64,000 nucleotides of DNA from Owenia fusiformis. Taxonomy: Eukaryota > Annelida > Polychaeta > Sabellida > Oweniidae. The translations under genes were made by a program, and so were the position numbers. The notes beneath the pieces are model-generated. The model was not told where the DNA came from. It did no database searches and saw only the letters and a program-made list of their open reading frames with translations. Positions within the stretch are counted from its first letter, which is position 1, and every line of letters begins with the position of its first letter. The stretch lies in the NCBI GenBank assembly GCA_903813345.2, contig CAIIXF020000001.1, positions 3,966,001 to 4,030,000 on the forward strand, written 5' to 3'. Of the stretch, positions 40,701 through 55,700 are shown piece after piece.

Positions 40701-43700
40701 ATTGGTAGCATTTCATTTTGGTTTACCTGTACATGCTAGTCAATCCAAGTCAGGGAGGTAATACTTGTAGCATTTACATTGGTAGCATTTCATTTTGGTT
40801 TACCTGTACATGCTAGTCAATCCAAGTCAGGGAGGTAATACTTGTAGCATTTACATTGGTAGCATTTCATTTTGGTTTACCTGTACATGCTAGTCAATCC
40901 AAGTCAGGGAGGTAATACTTGTAGCATTTAATTGGTAGCATTTCATTTTGGTTTACCTGTACATGCTAGTCAATCCAAGTCAGGGAGGTAATACTTGTAG
41001 CATTTAGATTGGTAGCATTTCATTTTGGATTACCTGTACATGCAAGTCCATCCAAGTCAGGGAGGTAATACTGGTAGCATTTACATTGGTAGCTTTGGTA
41101 TGAGTTGACACAGTAACTGTTCACACCACATGGCTCTCCAACACTGCACTCATCTTCATCTATAATACATATAATAGGTGTATATACATACAGGTAGTTG
41201 AAATACAGTAAAACCTGTCTAATCAGATCCCCAATTGGATCGACCAAAGTGTGTTCGAATTGGCAGGTGTTCATATTTCAAAGTTTTTAACAATACTTGT
41301 TTAGAATAACAATATCAGCAGTGCATATTAAAATTAAAAATGGGGCTGTAAAGGTGTTCACATTGAGAGGTGTTCCGATTGGAGAGATGTTTGGAGAGAG
41401 GCGTTTTTAATGTGCATTACTTAGCAATTAGTCAATATGCATGACAACTATGTCTCTACTTAAGATAGCTCACAAACTTGTTACTCTTCCACTTTCATAT
41501 AGTTGTTCCTTTTTTACTGTATACATTTTTAAAACTCAAAACAGAACAAATATTGTTTTTATGCATATTGATGTATTTTCACAATTATAATGAAGCAACA
41601 TGGCGAGGATTATTCTCAGTTCAATTATCAATTAGTATTGCAACGTTTTAATGGATTGTTAACTTGATTCTTCAATCAATTTAACCAATTGATGCACTCA
41701 CCAATGCATGATGTCCTTGATTCATCTAGAACCAATCCTTTTGGACAGACACATGTATCTACTTCTTCACTGCCTACTAAGCTTCTAACACATGATGCAG
41801 GGGCCTCACAGCGCTCTGGGCGGAAACAATCACTGGCCACTAGAAAGCATATAATTCATGTATGATGAACAGTCATGGCTTAGTTTATTAAATATAACAA
41901 AATCAAATTCAACAAAAATTAATCAAACCAATCTTTTTCTCCACATTTAGTCTGCTAAGGTTGATTAAAGAAAATATTCAAATTCTGAACAATTTCTTTG
42001 TAATATTCTCAAAATTAATGAGATGAGAATATGCAAATATCCCTTGTCTGTTAAATCCAATACACAAATAAAACAGGAGTGTAGTGATTGAAAGGAATGG
42101 CCTGATACAATAATACATGTACCGTTTATGCCATATTCAATATACTTACTCTGGCATGTTCGTCCATTCGTAACATTCAGTGCAAATCCTAGTGGGCAAT
42201 CACACCTAAATGTACCAGGCATGTTAATACACTTCAATTCACAGCTGTTTAATTTGGGACTAACACACTCATCAACATCTGCAATGAATAATCAACAGCA
42301 GTCATTATTATCCAATTTGCCAGTTTTATGGCTTAAATTAAGATTGTACTGTAGCATGACATTTTATACACATTTGTTCATAAACATTATTTGGTAAAAA
42401 AGACATAGCCTATAATGTCAATAAGGTTGACAAGCTATCTAAATCAATTATGAAATAAACTGATTATCTGTAAAAAAGAGAGAAGATTTCTCCTGAATCG
42501 CATTAACTCAAGGTGATCAGTTATGATAGGTGTTTGGGTTGTAATTGGGTTGACAAATATGCAATAAATAAAGTATTTCATTGACATGTAAACTCAGACC
42601 TACCGTCACATTCGAGTGAAACCAGGTTCCTTTTGAATCCAGGTTTACATATGCACTCGTATGATCCCTGTTTGTTACGACATATCTCTACGTCCCCACA
42701 CGTATTCCATTCACTCTTAAGGCACTCATTGACATCTAAAAATTGAATATTACATGACATGCTTTTCTTGATTTATTCGCTTGATCTCTATTCTCTATCA
42801 CATTCAAGTTTACGATTGTAACTCGTCCTTTATTTTTAGGCAACCTTCTAAGAACAAATCATATTCTGAGTCACTTTGTTGTTAATTTGAAAACTTCAGT
42901 TTTGTCAAAGTCAGGAATTCATTTGGGTAAAGAGCGATAGAAGCCATACACACCATTGTTTTTTTTAAACAAGTCAGCATTCTAACAAAGTGAAAAGTGA
43001 TACCTAAACATGTGAATCCATCGCCAGTGTAACCTGCAGGACAACTGCAAAGGTATCCTCCAGGCAGATTGCTGCAAACAGCCTTGCTGTGACAGCTGGC
43101 AATGTTCTCATCCACAACTGAACACTCATCAACATCTGAATATAATGAATAACATGGTTGCACCAAAAACCATTGTTTATTACACCATACCATAAGAATT
43201 TGCCATTTTACGATCGGATTGGTGATAATCCTTAAAGCAACAATCTCAACATAGAATGTGAAGCCAAATATGAATTCAAATATTAGATCAATATCTTGCA
43301 ATTTGAAAATGACCACAACATGATTTCTATAAAGGTCCTAAATAAATTCAGAGGTTTTTAACAAAATGTGTTGATTTTCATTCTAAAAACATCCCAGAAT
43401 ATTTCACACCAATCATCAATCTCAAATGCTAAGACAAGAAATGTCACCACCCGCCCTTCTTAACAAACAAAAGTACAACAAGAAAATGCAGCAAATTTCT
43501 TGTAGTAGAGCTATCCAAGTCAAAAAGTTGCCTACCCCAGGCCCTGATACATCAGTTGATTATCCCAATTGTTTTATGTCAACTGATTCATTGTGCATCA
43601 AAAACCAAAAAGCAAGGCACAATAAAAACAGATAGAGAAATTATACTACAGTCACATTGAATGTTACTGCAGATACATACCTTTACATTTTCCAATCTCT

Positions 43701-46700
43701 GTATCAAGGTAAAAGCCATTTGCACAGTTGCATTTGAAAGAACCATGTGTATTCTCACAAAGGGAAATGCCAGGCTCACAGTCATCTAGACCAAGCAGAC
43801 ACTCATCAATATCTACAAATACAGCGAGTGTGCATATCACATTCATTTTATTGAAATGAGTTTTTCCACAGAGTTTAGAGTTAGCTCATGGAGAGATGCT
43901 CTAATCAAGTATAGGATAACTTTTTAAAAATCTTGAACATATACAAAAACCGTTAATTCCTTACCAGAACATGAGATTCCATCTGCATTCTGCCCAAAGC
44001 CGTCTGCACATTTACACATGTAACCGCCATTGGTGTTGAGACATGTGTTGCCATCTATTGTGTGGCAGTTATGTACATAGTTGATGACAGTGGTCTTTGT
44101 GATGTTGCCATTGTTTTCTTCTGCTTCTATTGTTTGTATACTGGTGGATTCTGTACACTCATCAATATCTGCAATGTCAACATTACTCTGTTAATGTACG
44201 AGGGTTGATCAAAACGTTCAGCACCACTTGATTTAAATTTTAAAATTCTATGAATATCTTGCCTATATTTGACCTCAACCATAGTGGTGTGAAAATAGTG
44301 AATAAATTCAACTGTTAACATTGACATCTGGGTACCACAGCAAATTGACAACACTATGCGTAGCAAGAAACACACGGTAGAGCTGGATAAGATGGTGTCC
44401 GATTATCTACAGTTTGGAATAACAAAGTTGATTTTGTTATGTTTTGCCCCTTCCCTCTCCCCTCATAAATTTTTAAAAAATTGATTTGTCTTTCGCTTTA
44501 ATATTCAAACAAGTAACAAGGCATTAAAGTGTCTCACATATTCGATCAAAACTTGCCATGCAAACATGTTTAAGTCTACTTTACTGGCCCCCTTGCTGTA
44601 ACAAGGAACACAAAACACATTAAAACGTAAACATAAACCAATTAGTCACTTCACTATGAAAGTGAGGGGTGTTAGCAAATGTGTATTAGCAGAATACGCT
44701 GTGTGCATGGACTAACTGGTCATTTGCTGTGTCAACTTAGTAACCCTTGCATATCGTGCTCACTCAAGTATTGAATAATTTTTTTATGATCTAAATGTTT
44801 GTGGTTTATAAAAAAATGTGATATATTTTAGTTTGAAATACATTAATAAATATATTCATTCAAATAGCACTAGAATGTGGGAAGAAAGAGCAATGGTGAC
44901 AAAATGCGGACAGAATTTCCCGTAAGGGTTTCAAACATTTCTGGACACAATCATACATGTACTTCATGTGCACTGTTATTTTAAGTGCTGTATTTATAGA
45001 TATAATTTCATGTATTAAAATCATATTTTCCAGCAATGACTTCAAATTCGGAACCACCCCCATATCACATTTTCTTCAATAACTCCAAACATGTGTAAAC
45101 ATTGACCATGTGCTTGTAAATTCAGATTTCACGAGCTCTTTCCGATTCGAGTACCTCATACACCCCTGCATGGATTTGGAGTTGGATTCGCCTTTTATAT
45201 GTGAGCCGATACACATCGCAAACGCTGATTGGATAAAGATTGCGCGACTCTTTAACATGCAAAATGTCATCACCTGCCATTTGTTACTATACAGACCTGA
45301 CTGGCAAATGCCGAACAACATCCACAAAAAAGTTGGAGACTATGACTTTGTAACAAGATAAAAATGAACAGTCATCACTGAAAATGTCAACTTTGTTCTA
45401 ACGTAACTTTTGATAATTGAGTTACATTATCACTAAAAAACAACATGACAATTTTAATTTTGATTCTTGGACACACAGGTACTTTGACTTACCAACACAG
45501 AGCATGTTCTGGAGGTCCATCTTATACCCTTTAGTACATTCACAGTAATCCTGGTCCCCTCTTGACACACAAACTGCATGGGAACCACAATTCAAGGCAA
45601 CATCATCGCACTGGGAACTTACTGTGAAAAGTAACAAATGAACATTTCAGTTGTCCATGTAGGTAACTACAACTTAACAGGTAAGTAAAACACACTACTG
45701 TATATTTCATATATAGGTTAGCTTGGAAGTATCTTTGTACATTGAAAGTCTGTTAATTCTACTGCCTTCTCTATTGTAAGCTTTTTCTAAGCCTGTATTA
45801 TATCTTCAACTAAGATTATTCTTTTTCACTTCTATCAGATACTTGCAAGTTCTGGTACTATTTTCCAACAACTATATTTCTCTTATTTCTTGGGCAGGAA
45901 TCTAGAAATAGGAACAGTAATGAAGACAAACTAAAAGATAGAGTCTTAATACACAGGACTCTGCATAACAGTATCATATCAGTAAAACCGAAATCCACTG
46001 GGAATGATGAAAATTGTACAGATTAGCAGGTGTTCACATTTCAAGGCTTTCTTAATATGTGAATCAATGGGAGATAACAAAATTGGACTAAGAAAAGTGT
46101 TCACATTGAGAGGTATTTGGATATAAAGGTTACAATTAACATGCATTTAAAAACTACCCTACCAGCACATGAGACTTCATCTGTCCTAAGTACATAGCTG
46201 TCTTTACAGGAACATGTATATGAACCAGCTGTATTATCACACAGCTGCTCACAAGGGCTATTCGGCATCTGACACTCATCAACATCTGCAGAAAACATGA
46301 ACACTCATCAATATATTTAGTAAATGTGAACACTTATCAACATCTGCAGAAAACATGAACACGCATCAATATATGTAGAAAACATGAACACTCATCAAAT
46401 CTGTAGACAACATGAACATGGCCTTTTAACTTAATGTGTTGCTATGAGGCTGGCACAGAATGGAAATTTAGTTCAAACAAATACAAAAAATGTGATTTTA
46501 CAAAACATTTCTAAAACATTTTGAGTGACATGTTTCAATACTAACCCTTTTTCATTTAATCCTATGAACACAAATAACATACATGTACCATACTTTAACA
46601 TAACAAACCTATGCAAGAATTTGGATTTTCAGGATCTGACATGTATCCATGTAAGCAGTTACACCAATAAGACCCATATGTATTCATACACTGGTCAGCA

Positions 46701-49700
46701 CAGTTACCATTGTCTGTTGCACACTCATCTAAGTCTGAAACACAAAAAAACTTTTCATAATATCATCAATATGTTTAGATTTTTGGGAAATTAGGATACA
46801 AATTGCAAAATATTTTGTCACTTTTGGAAGCGATGGATGTACAGATTTGTTTCACTTTACAATCTACTTTTTCTTTTCCAATGGATGCAGATACAAACAT
46901 ACCTCTACATACGTAGCCATCTCCATGGAAACCTGGATTGCATGTACACTGGTATGAACCACGGATGTTGCTACATGTTGCCTCTGTGGCACAGTCATTC
47001 TCCTGGCCTGGGGCACACTCATTAATATCTACAAATGAAGTGAAATATATTGCAGCTTTTTGGTTGAAATATTATATCTTATGTATGTGGCTTATTAAAG
47101 CAGATATGAAATGGTATTTTTAACCCAAAGGAATCAATATAATTTTTTGATAGATGTATTTGGACATGTTTTCTAATCAGTAGTGTGAAAACTATTTCAC
47201 TCTAACGATCGTTATAGCTGCTTAATAAGCAATATTCGAATTGGTTGTGACGTTATTGGCCCCCACGTGATCTCTCACTGGCCCCCACGTGGACTGTTTT
47301 GGTCCATTAGATCATGACGTCATAATGCCAAAATGTTTTGTTATTTGTTTACACAACAATCCTATGGTTGCCGTGACGTTGTGATTACTATGGAACCAAT
47401 AAACCAAAGCTATAATTTGTATATGACGTTACTAATCACGTGGGGGCCAATTTGATTGATCAGTTAGTTTTATTTCGTTATCTATGACCGTTAGCAGTTA
47501 TCTAACATTTATTTTATAATGGCTATCGCAAGAACTCTACGGTGGGCTTACAATAGAGAAAACCGCATTTTTGTAGCTGCAAGTTGAGAAAAGCTATTTC
47601 AGTTTTTTAGGAAAAATGGTGGCCATTTTGAATTGAGTGGTCATATTGAAAAATTCTTCTCAAGCAGAGGTGTTACACCCAAATGGCATAAGCCTCTAGA
47701 ATCCTATTTTCGATATTAGTGAAAAATGGCAACCATTATGAATTCAGCAGCCATCTTGAAAATTTATTTCTTGAGCAGAGTCCTATGTCCCTTTAGCATC
47801 AGCATGTAAAATTTGAACCAAATCTGTCAACTGGTATTTGATGAAATCAAAGATTACATTTCTATTAAAAATGGTGGCAACTTTGAAATGAGAGGCCATA
47901 AAGTGCCTCCTTAAACAGAGACCATTAGCCTATAAAATTTGTACCAAAATCCCTAAATGGTATAAGTTATTATAAATAAGCTAACTACAATCATTTTTTG
48001 AAAAATGTCCGCCATTCTGAAAATCAGTGCCCATCTTGAAAATTTATTCCTACGCAGAGCTTCTATGTCCATAAGTCACCGGCATATCTTAAACCTAATA
48101 CACCAACTGGCATTTGAGTTATCAAAGATAACATTTTTGCAAAAATAGCAGCCATTTTAAATTGAGCGGCCATATCAAAAATTCATTTTCAAGCAGAGGT
48201 CCCTATATTGAGGATAAGGCATAACCTATAAAATTTGAACTAAATCTATCAACCAGTATTTGAATTATGACCCGGACACAAAAATAAACAAAATGATGAA
48301 TTACCTAGAATCACAGCGAATGATGAAATAAAATTATAAATTCATCCTGATCAATTAACACCATATGCTTGAGTGAAAATGAATAACATTCCTTGCCTGA
48401 TACATGTATATCCCTTGGACCCAAAGGAAATTATAATACTGCTTCGTATAATAAACAGTGTATATATCATTGGTATACTGCAGGCTTACAGTACCTTTAC
48501 ATGACCTTCCATTGGATGAGAGGTAGTATCCATCCTCACAACTGCACAGGTAACCACCAGGTGTATTAACACACAGCTGCCCACATCTATGGTTCAACAG
48601 GCACTCATCAATATCTGTAGTGAAACAGTAGTTTATGAGTGTGTACACACAATATTCCTGGTCTGATTCTTGTAATTATTGAAATGCGATGTTTTGCAAC
48701 ACAACCAATAAACAGGGTAATTATGTAAATAAGTGAAACTTATGACACAAAAGTAGAGTGAATCTTAACAAATAATGTATTTTAATACCTATGCACTCTC
48801 TTTTACTAAATGGTTTCAAAGTGTAGCCTCTCTGGCAGTCACAAGCATAGTCCCCCTCAGTGTTCCTGCACTGTGCATTGGGACCACATTGGTGAATCCC
48901 CATTATGCACTCATCATGGTCTGTGCAGTTGAAGGTCACTGGGTCAACCTGGTAGCCATTTGGACAGAAACATCTCTCCAAGAAATTGATCAGGGCGCAT
49001 GAACCTAGCACTGGGTCACACTCATTCAACAAACATTTGTCCTCAGCTGAATAACACAAGATGATAAACATCATCTAATTAACAAGATAATTAGATATAT
49101 ATTTGTGATATGATTGAGTCTTACTGCTGTGATAGATTTAGCAATTATCTTTCTGGTTTTATCTACCTTATCTTTTTCACCAACCTGAGCATGTTCTTGC
49201 ATTTTCATCCAATACAAAACCATCCCTACAATTACAAGTATAGTTGTGACCTGGCTGGTTGCTACATTGGTCGGCCTGTTGACACTCTGGCTCTAGTTGG
49301 CATTGGTCAATTTGTATACAATCTCCAGGGGTGGCAGGGTCTAACATATACCCAGGCCCACAATCGCAGTAATAGCTTCCGACAGTGTTCACACATTTAC
49401 GTTTACAGCCACCATTGGAGGACACACACTCGTCTGTGTCTGAAATATAGTATGTATAATACTATATATAAAATATACATGTTTGTACAAAATAATCTTG
49501 CTGTAAATTAAATTGAAGCCAGCTGCTCAATATATTCAAACCTTCAAGATTTGATTCAATAGTGCAGTTAACTGATAGTGCAGATATTATTTTCATACAC
49601 TAGGGGTCACCACTACAACCCCCTAGCTAACAACTCCCAAAGATTGTATTCAAAAGTGAACTCACCAATACATGTATTGTCTTCAAGCATAGAGTATCCA

Positions 49701-52700
49701 GGATCACAGAAACAAGTGTAGCTGCCATCAGGCTTGTCTTGACATGAACCATGTTGCTTGTCACATGTGTTTAACTCATCATTCATACACTCTGGGGAAT
49801 CTAGAGTTACAAGAAAGTCATTGTGACACAACAGAACTAGATGTGACACAAGAAACAAGCTAGATGTGACACAAGAAACTAGATGTGACACATAAAAGAT
49901 TGGTGTCACACAAGAAAACTAGAGGTGACACTAAGAACCTAGATGTGACACATAAAAGCTTGATATCACACTAGAGTGCAGATGTGACACAAGAAACCTA
50001 CACATGTAGATGTGACACTGTGACACATAGCTGTGATAATAGGAAGCAATGATTATACATACATATACAATAAGTACAGATATTTAATAAATATATTATA
50101 ATATTATTTACATCCAAAACGTATTGTTATTTGTCTATTGATTCATAACAAGCAGATCTAGGGAGTATCACATATACATGTACGAGGGAAGATCCAAAAG
50201 TTTGCAGCCTAACATAGTTCCCGATGTCTGAGAGCAACCATTCTTTTCAGTTCAAATGTTGCTTATGTATGAACATAATTTATGCATATGATTAACCTCT
50301 AGGGGTCACAGCCTCATTTTGAGAATATTCATAATGAGGTCAGGTCACAGTGGCTGCACATCAGTGATCACAATGGAGAAAACTGGAGTTTTGCATTAAC
50401 AGGACAATGCACCTTTCACACAAGCCAAGTTGCTCGTGATGCAGCGGAAGAATGCCATCTGGAATTATTACCGCACGCATCCTATTCTCCAGATCAAGCA
50501 CCCAGTGACTATTACCTATTTGGGAAACTCAAAAAATCTCTACGAGGGCAACACTTTGATGATGATGATGAGGTCAAGATAGCTGTTAACCAGTGGTTGG
50601 AGGGTCATGCTCCTGATTTCTTCAGAACTGGACTTGAGATGCTGCCAAGAAGATGGGCCAAGTGCATCGAAGTACAGGGAGACTACATTGAAAAATGACA
50701 CTATCATTTTGAAAATCCATCAACTAGAACTATGTTAGGCCGGAAACTTTTGGATCTTCCCTGGTACCTATACATTTATTATACATAATGCTTCAATAAT
50801 TACACATATACCAAGTACCTATACAATAATTTTATGAATGTACCTTTACAATAATTACACATACATGTACCTTTACAATAATAACTAACATATACATGTA
50901 CCTATACAAGATATGCCATCATAATCCAACTGCCAGCCAGGCTTGCAGCTACATGCATAACTACCAGGCATATTAACACATTCCTGGTCACATTTGTTCC
51001 TTTGCACATGGCTTGCTGGTAGAACACATTCATTTAAGTCTGAAATACAAAACAAATTGAAATGAGTATTAGTTTTTACAAGTCCTTTATCTGAAATTTG
51101 ATTTATACATTTTTAATTGAAAGCTGTCAATTACCATGGCTAGGCTATGTATACTACTGTAAGTCAATTAAATACCAGTAGGTTTTACCAGTAAGCTTCA
51201 GCCAAAGTTCGATAATTTGAGCCAGATAACATGACAGACCATGTCACAACATAGAAATGAGAAATTTTACAAGTAAATTTTCTATTAATTACAATACAAA
51301 CCTATTCCATGACATATGCTAATACCCCTAATTTGGAAAAATGGGCAAGTCCAAAAACAACAGGATAACCTGAATCCCTCTAGGTCAACTGACCTAACAC
51401 CCCTTTATATGCTATATCTTCATAATTGTACGCAGTAAAACTTAAAAATACTGCGGGGAGGCCGGGTGGGCCTATGGTCATGGAATAGGTTTGTATTGTA
51501 ATTAATAGAAAATTTACTTGTAAAATTTCTCAATTACATACAATCCAACCTATTCCATGACATATGCTGAATCAAAAGTAAAGGAGGTGGGACCCCGATT
51601 AAGCCAAAAGTATAATAAATATATATACACCAGTACTTATAATTCATATTACCAAAAAGTACTCTGATCTCACAAACCATAGTGATCGCTAGTAGAACAG
51701 CCACCGTCATCCATTGTAAGGCAGAGGCTGTGACACATCTGTATAACTGTTATTGTCCTATCATAGTGAGCAGTCTTAGCCATCTAAGGGTAATGACCAA
51801 CTCCTATGAATAGAGACTGGTTAACCAAGGATGGGCCGTTTAACCAAACGAGGCAACCTTGCAGTTCTTCAAGGGTCCAGGTCTCAAGCTAGTTGAGTTG
51901 AACCCTTCTGCAAAACAGTTCAGCTACACATCTGGGAGACTGTATGTCCTTTTACAGTGAGTATCCTTACCCATCTAAGGGTTGCAAATAACTCCTATGA
52001 ATAGAACTGGTTAGCCACGGATGGGCGGTTTAACCAAACGAGGCAACCTTGTAGTTCTTCAAAGGTCCAGGTCACAAGCTGGTTGAGTTGAACCCTTCTG
52101 CAAAACAGTTCCACTTACACAAGAACTGGATAGACAAGGAATGGCTGTGTACAAGATAAAGACAAACCAAGTCCACCCAGTGCTACTTCCAATCACCAGA
52201 CTACAGTGCAATACTGAGTTGGTAACAAGTTGCAGAGTACTTAAAGTTGTATATAGTTCTTGAAGTTGTAGACCCACCTGGAGCTTGGATGAGATATACA
52301 TGAGTTAATCCAAGCCATTGTTGTAGTTCTTGTCAGTGTAGACAAAGGCATCATCCTTTCATCCATTGGAATTCTAGGAAACTGCCGATAAATCAACTAC
52401 CATGAGTCACAGCACAGGGTCCTAAAGGAACCAGTCTTGCATACAAAGTGAGGTGGTACACACTACATCTTGTCTTGTCTCTGCTCTCAGAGTTGGATGT
52501 TAGTTGAATAAACATCAGGTCTGGACCAGCGATGATCATAAAGCCGTTTCAGCCAACTTGTAGAATGGTTTAACGACATAGAACAATACCACTACACATC
52601 TGCTAAGTGCTTCTTGTCTTTTGGATCCATAACAAAGTTACATGGAGCAAGACACCTCCGTAGACCGAGCCAGTCGAGGTTGGTACAGTCACCAGATAAC

Positions 52701-55700
52701 TACAAGGATAAGTCAAACCATCTTCTTTGTAGTACCAATTAGTATTCATCATAGAACAGATCAACCATTACTGCTGACCTGGGCAAGAAGAGACATCTTC
52801 CATCTGGCCAAAACAAGTTGTTCAAAGGACAAACTAGTGCATCTAGACAGTCTATCCATCTGTATAAAACTGGTCTATCCATCTGTATAAAACTGTAACA
52901 CAGCTACCCTAGTAGACACAGTGGCACATCAAGCACAAAGTAGAACAGCATACAGGTCCATACTCATCTATAAAGGATTAGTATGGAGATGAATCTAAAG
53001 GTGGTTGGAATCAAGCTAGCATTTGTTGGTAAACTTGTTAGACATCTTTAAGAAGATGAGGATATCACTGTTATGATTGTCTATAGTGGCCATAGCATAA
53101 CAGAAAGTATTCTACTGCCATCAAAGCACTGCTAAGTGTTGTTCCCACAAAGACCTTGGCTTGGAATGCAACCTTCAATTGTTGTATTCTGCATTGTAGT
53201 TGAAAACTATTGGATTGTGGTTAGAACATCCATCTGTCCAGGTTGTAAACAGCAAACATCATAGCTAGTGCTGCATATTGACAGAATACTCCAGAAGAAT
53301 TCAGAAACTCACTGGATCAACAAAATTCTTGGCCTGGAACTCAAAACTTTTAAATGTTCTTCGCAGGCTTGCAAAAGACAGACTAGTGGTATCTTCAATG
53401 GATAGTACATCTATCTGTCAGCATTGAACAGCATTGAACGTAGATACTGCTACAAAAGGAAGCACTACTAGTATAGTATGAGAGTATAGTAGTGCTAGAT
53501 CCACCAAAATCTGTGTCCAAAAACGTTACCTTAAATTCATCCAGGTTTGTAGTTGGCAGCACTGGTTGACAAGAATAGTCAGCTTTTCTCCCGGGTCTGT
53601 CTAAAGCTACCAAAGGCATACATCATGGATGTAGGTGTATTGGAACACTACAGTATGTAGTTATGTAGTAATGTAGTGCTGGATCCACACAGTTCTTGAC
53701 TTGGAGCATAACCTTTGTAGATCAAACTTGGCTTGGAGTTGAAACTCTAGTATCAACAGCATAGACATCAGGCCCGCATGGTCATCGAAGTACTACTGCA
53801 TGTGTCTACCAGTCAATTGTTGGATCCATACAACGCTTGGTCCAAGAACATTACTTTTCAGTAGTCTTAAGCCAAACTTGCAGTTGCTCAAGGGAAAAAA
53901 CTATATCATAAAAACATGATAAGTTTATCCAATTAGTAAAAACTTCCAGCCTTTTACTAGTTAAATAGTAGTATAAGTACTATGAACTAGTAATAATATA
54001 AAACCAAATGAAGTCTGGACTGGAGTGAAACCTTAAGGCAATCCAGGCCCAAAAAGCCCAAGATTAATTTCACAAATAAAGTGACTTGTAGTTTCTCAAT
54101 GGAAAAAACGATATTATAAAACATGATTAGTTTATCCAATTGGTTAAATCTACCAGCCTGTTCTAGTTAAAGTAGTAGTAGTATACATACTATGAACATG
54201 AACTAGTAATAAAATAAGACCAAAAGGAGTCTGGAACTGGAGTGATACCTGAAGGCAATCCAGGCCCAAACACCACAAAGATGAATTCCACAATAAAAGT
54301 GACTCGCATTTTCTCAGGGTAAAAAACTATATAAAAAAACATGGTAGTTTATCCAAGTGGTTAAAACTACCAGCCTTTTACTAGTTAAATAGTAGTATTA
54401 GTACTATGAACATGAACTAGTAAACATATAAGACCAAATGAAGTCTGGAACTGGAGTAATACCTTAAAGCAATCCAGGCCCGAAAACCACAAAGGCAACT
54501 TTCACAATCAAAGGGATGTGTTTTCAATATGAGATGAAAACCACCTTGTTTGAAAATAATAACCAATCCACGAATGAATAAGTACTATAGTTATGAATAA
54601 GAACGAAAATGAAAGAAAACAGGCTCCAGATTATAAAAATGAGAGCCCATCACTTAGATACATGTTTAAAACACAAGATTCATAGTATAAAGAACCTGAA
54701 GCGATGTGTAGAATCCTCTCTTCTACTGTTGATTGAATAATATAAAATTATATTTCAATCAATTGACTCATGATCTTATAAATTTAAGACAAAATTCAAA
54801 CATGTGTGAAGGTACACCGCTTATAAAGAAACATATAGTTACTTAGAAAATATGCATGAAGCCAATCAATACCAGAAAAGGAGTGATTGATAAGTAGCTG
54901 TTCAAAAGTATGAAGCATATTTTAAGGTGAGCCACTCCATAAAAAAACTGTGGTTAGGGTAAAACTAACCAAAAGATTCTAAGACATAGAGTGGACCTGA
55001 GATATGTAGATAAACAATAATGTAGATCTCCATAAAGAGACACAAAAGTACAAACAAACAAAAAAAACTTAGTAAAAATTATCCTTGTAAAATTAAAAAT
55101 AATGAAACAAGATTTGAAAACCAAGATATCCAAAATGATTGCAGAACAAACATCCTATGCCCTGGTATAAATAAAGAATGAATATGTTGTGACCAGAAGG
55201 CATTAATGAGCCATTCAATGTATCTTAAAGTAAGGCTTCTGTAAACTAACTAATTTTACACGAATGATTGTAAAATTAGACCTAAAAATAGTTGATGAAT
55301 AAGAAAAAACGAAAGTAAAAGCTGAGTGTATCTGTAAGCAGAAAACAAACAGAACATAGAAAACAAGTGATGTGAAGAGTAGCAAGTGAATGAAACGTTC
55401 ACATCTCTTAAAATGTCAAAAAACTAATATTTTAAATTAATTGACTGTTAAACCACACAATTCCATAAAGTGCTGGAACCAAGAACCCTACAAAAGGGTG
55501 TAAAGTGATTGTGAATAAAGATGAGAATTAACTACATCTAGGAACAATGCAGATTCAATCCAACTGAAAAATATGTTATCTAGTCAAGCTAGTTACTAAA
55601 CTAGGAACAAAGTTGAGACCAATTCCCGACTAATAAAAAGTAAGAAAAAGAAACAAGAAAGATCAGCAAAAAGATCTTTCAATACAAGTAAAGTGTAATA

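Noticed and set aside
40069-41092. Regular 77-bp repeats resembling a CRISPR array
   Set aside because: The units are directly tandem with no unique spacers, derive from an adjacent exon, and the genome is eukaryotic.
49110-49511. 133-codon plus-strand frame
   Set aside because: Antisense shadow of the two-module EGF exon at 49185-49439.
52642-52890. 82-codon plus-strand frame
   Set aside because: No motif, no splice context, in a region of degenerate repeats.
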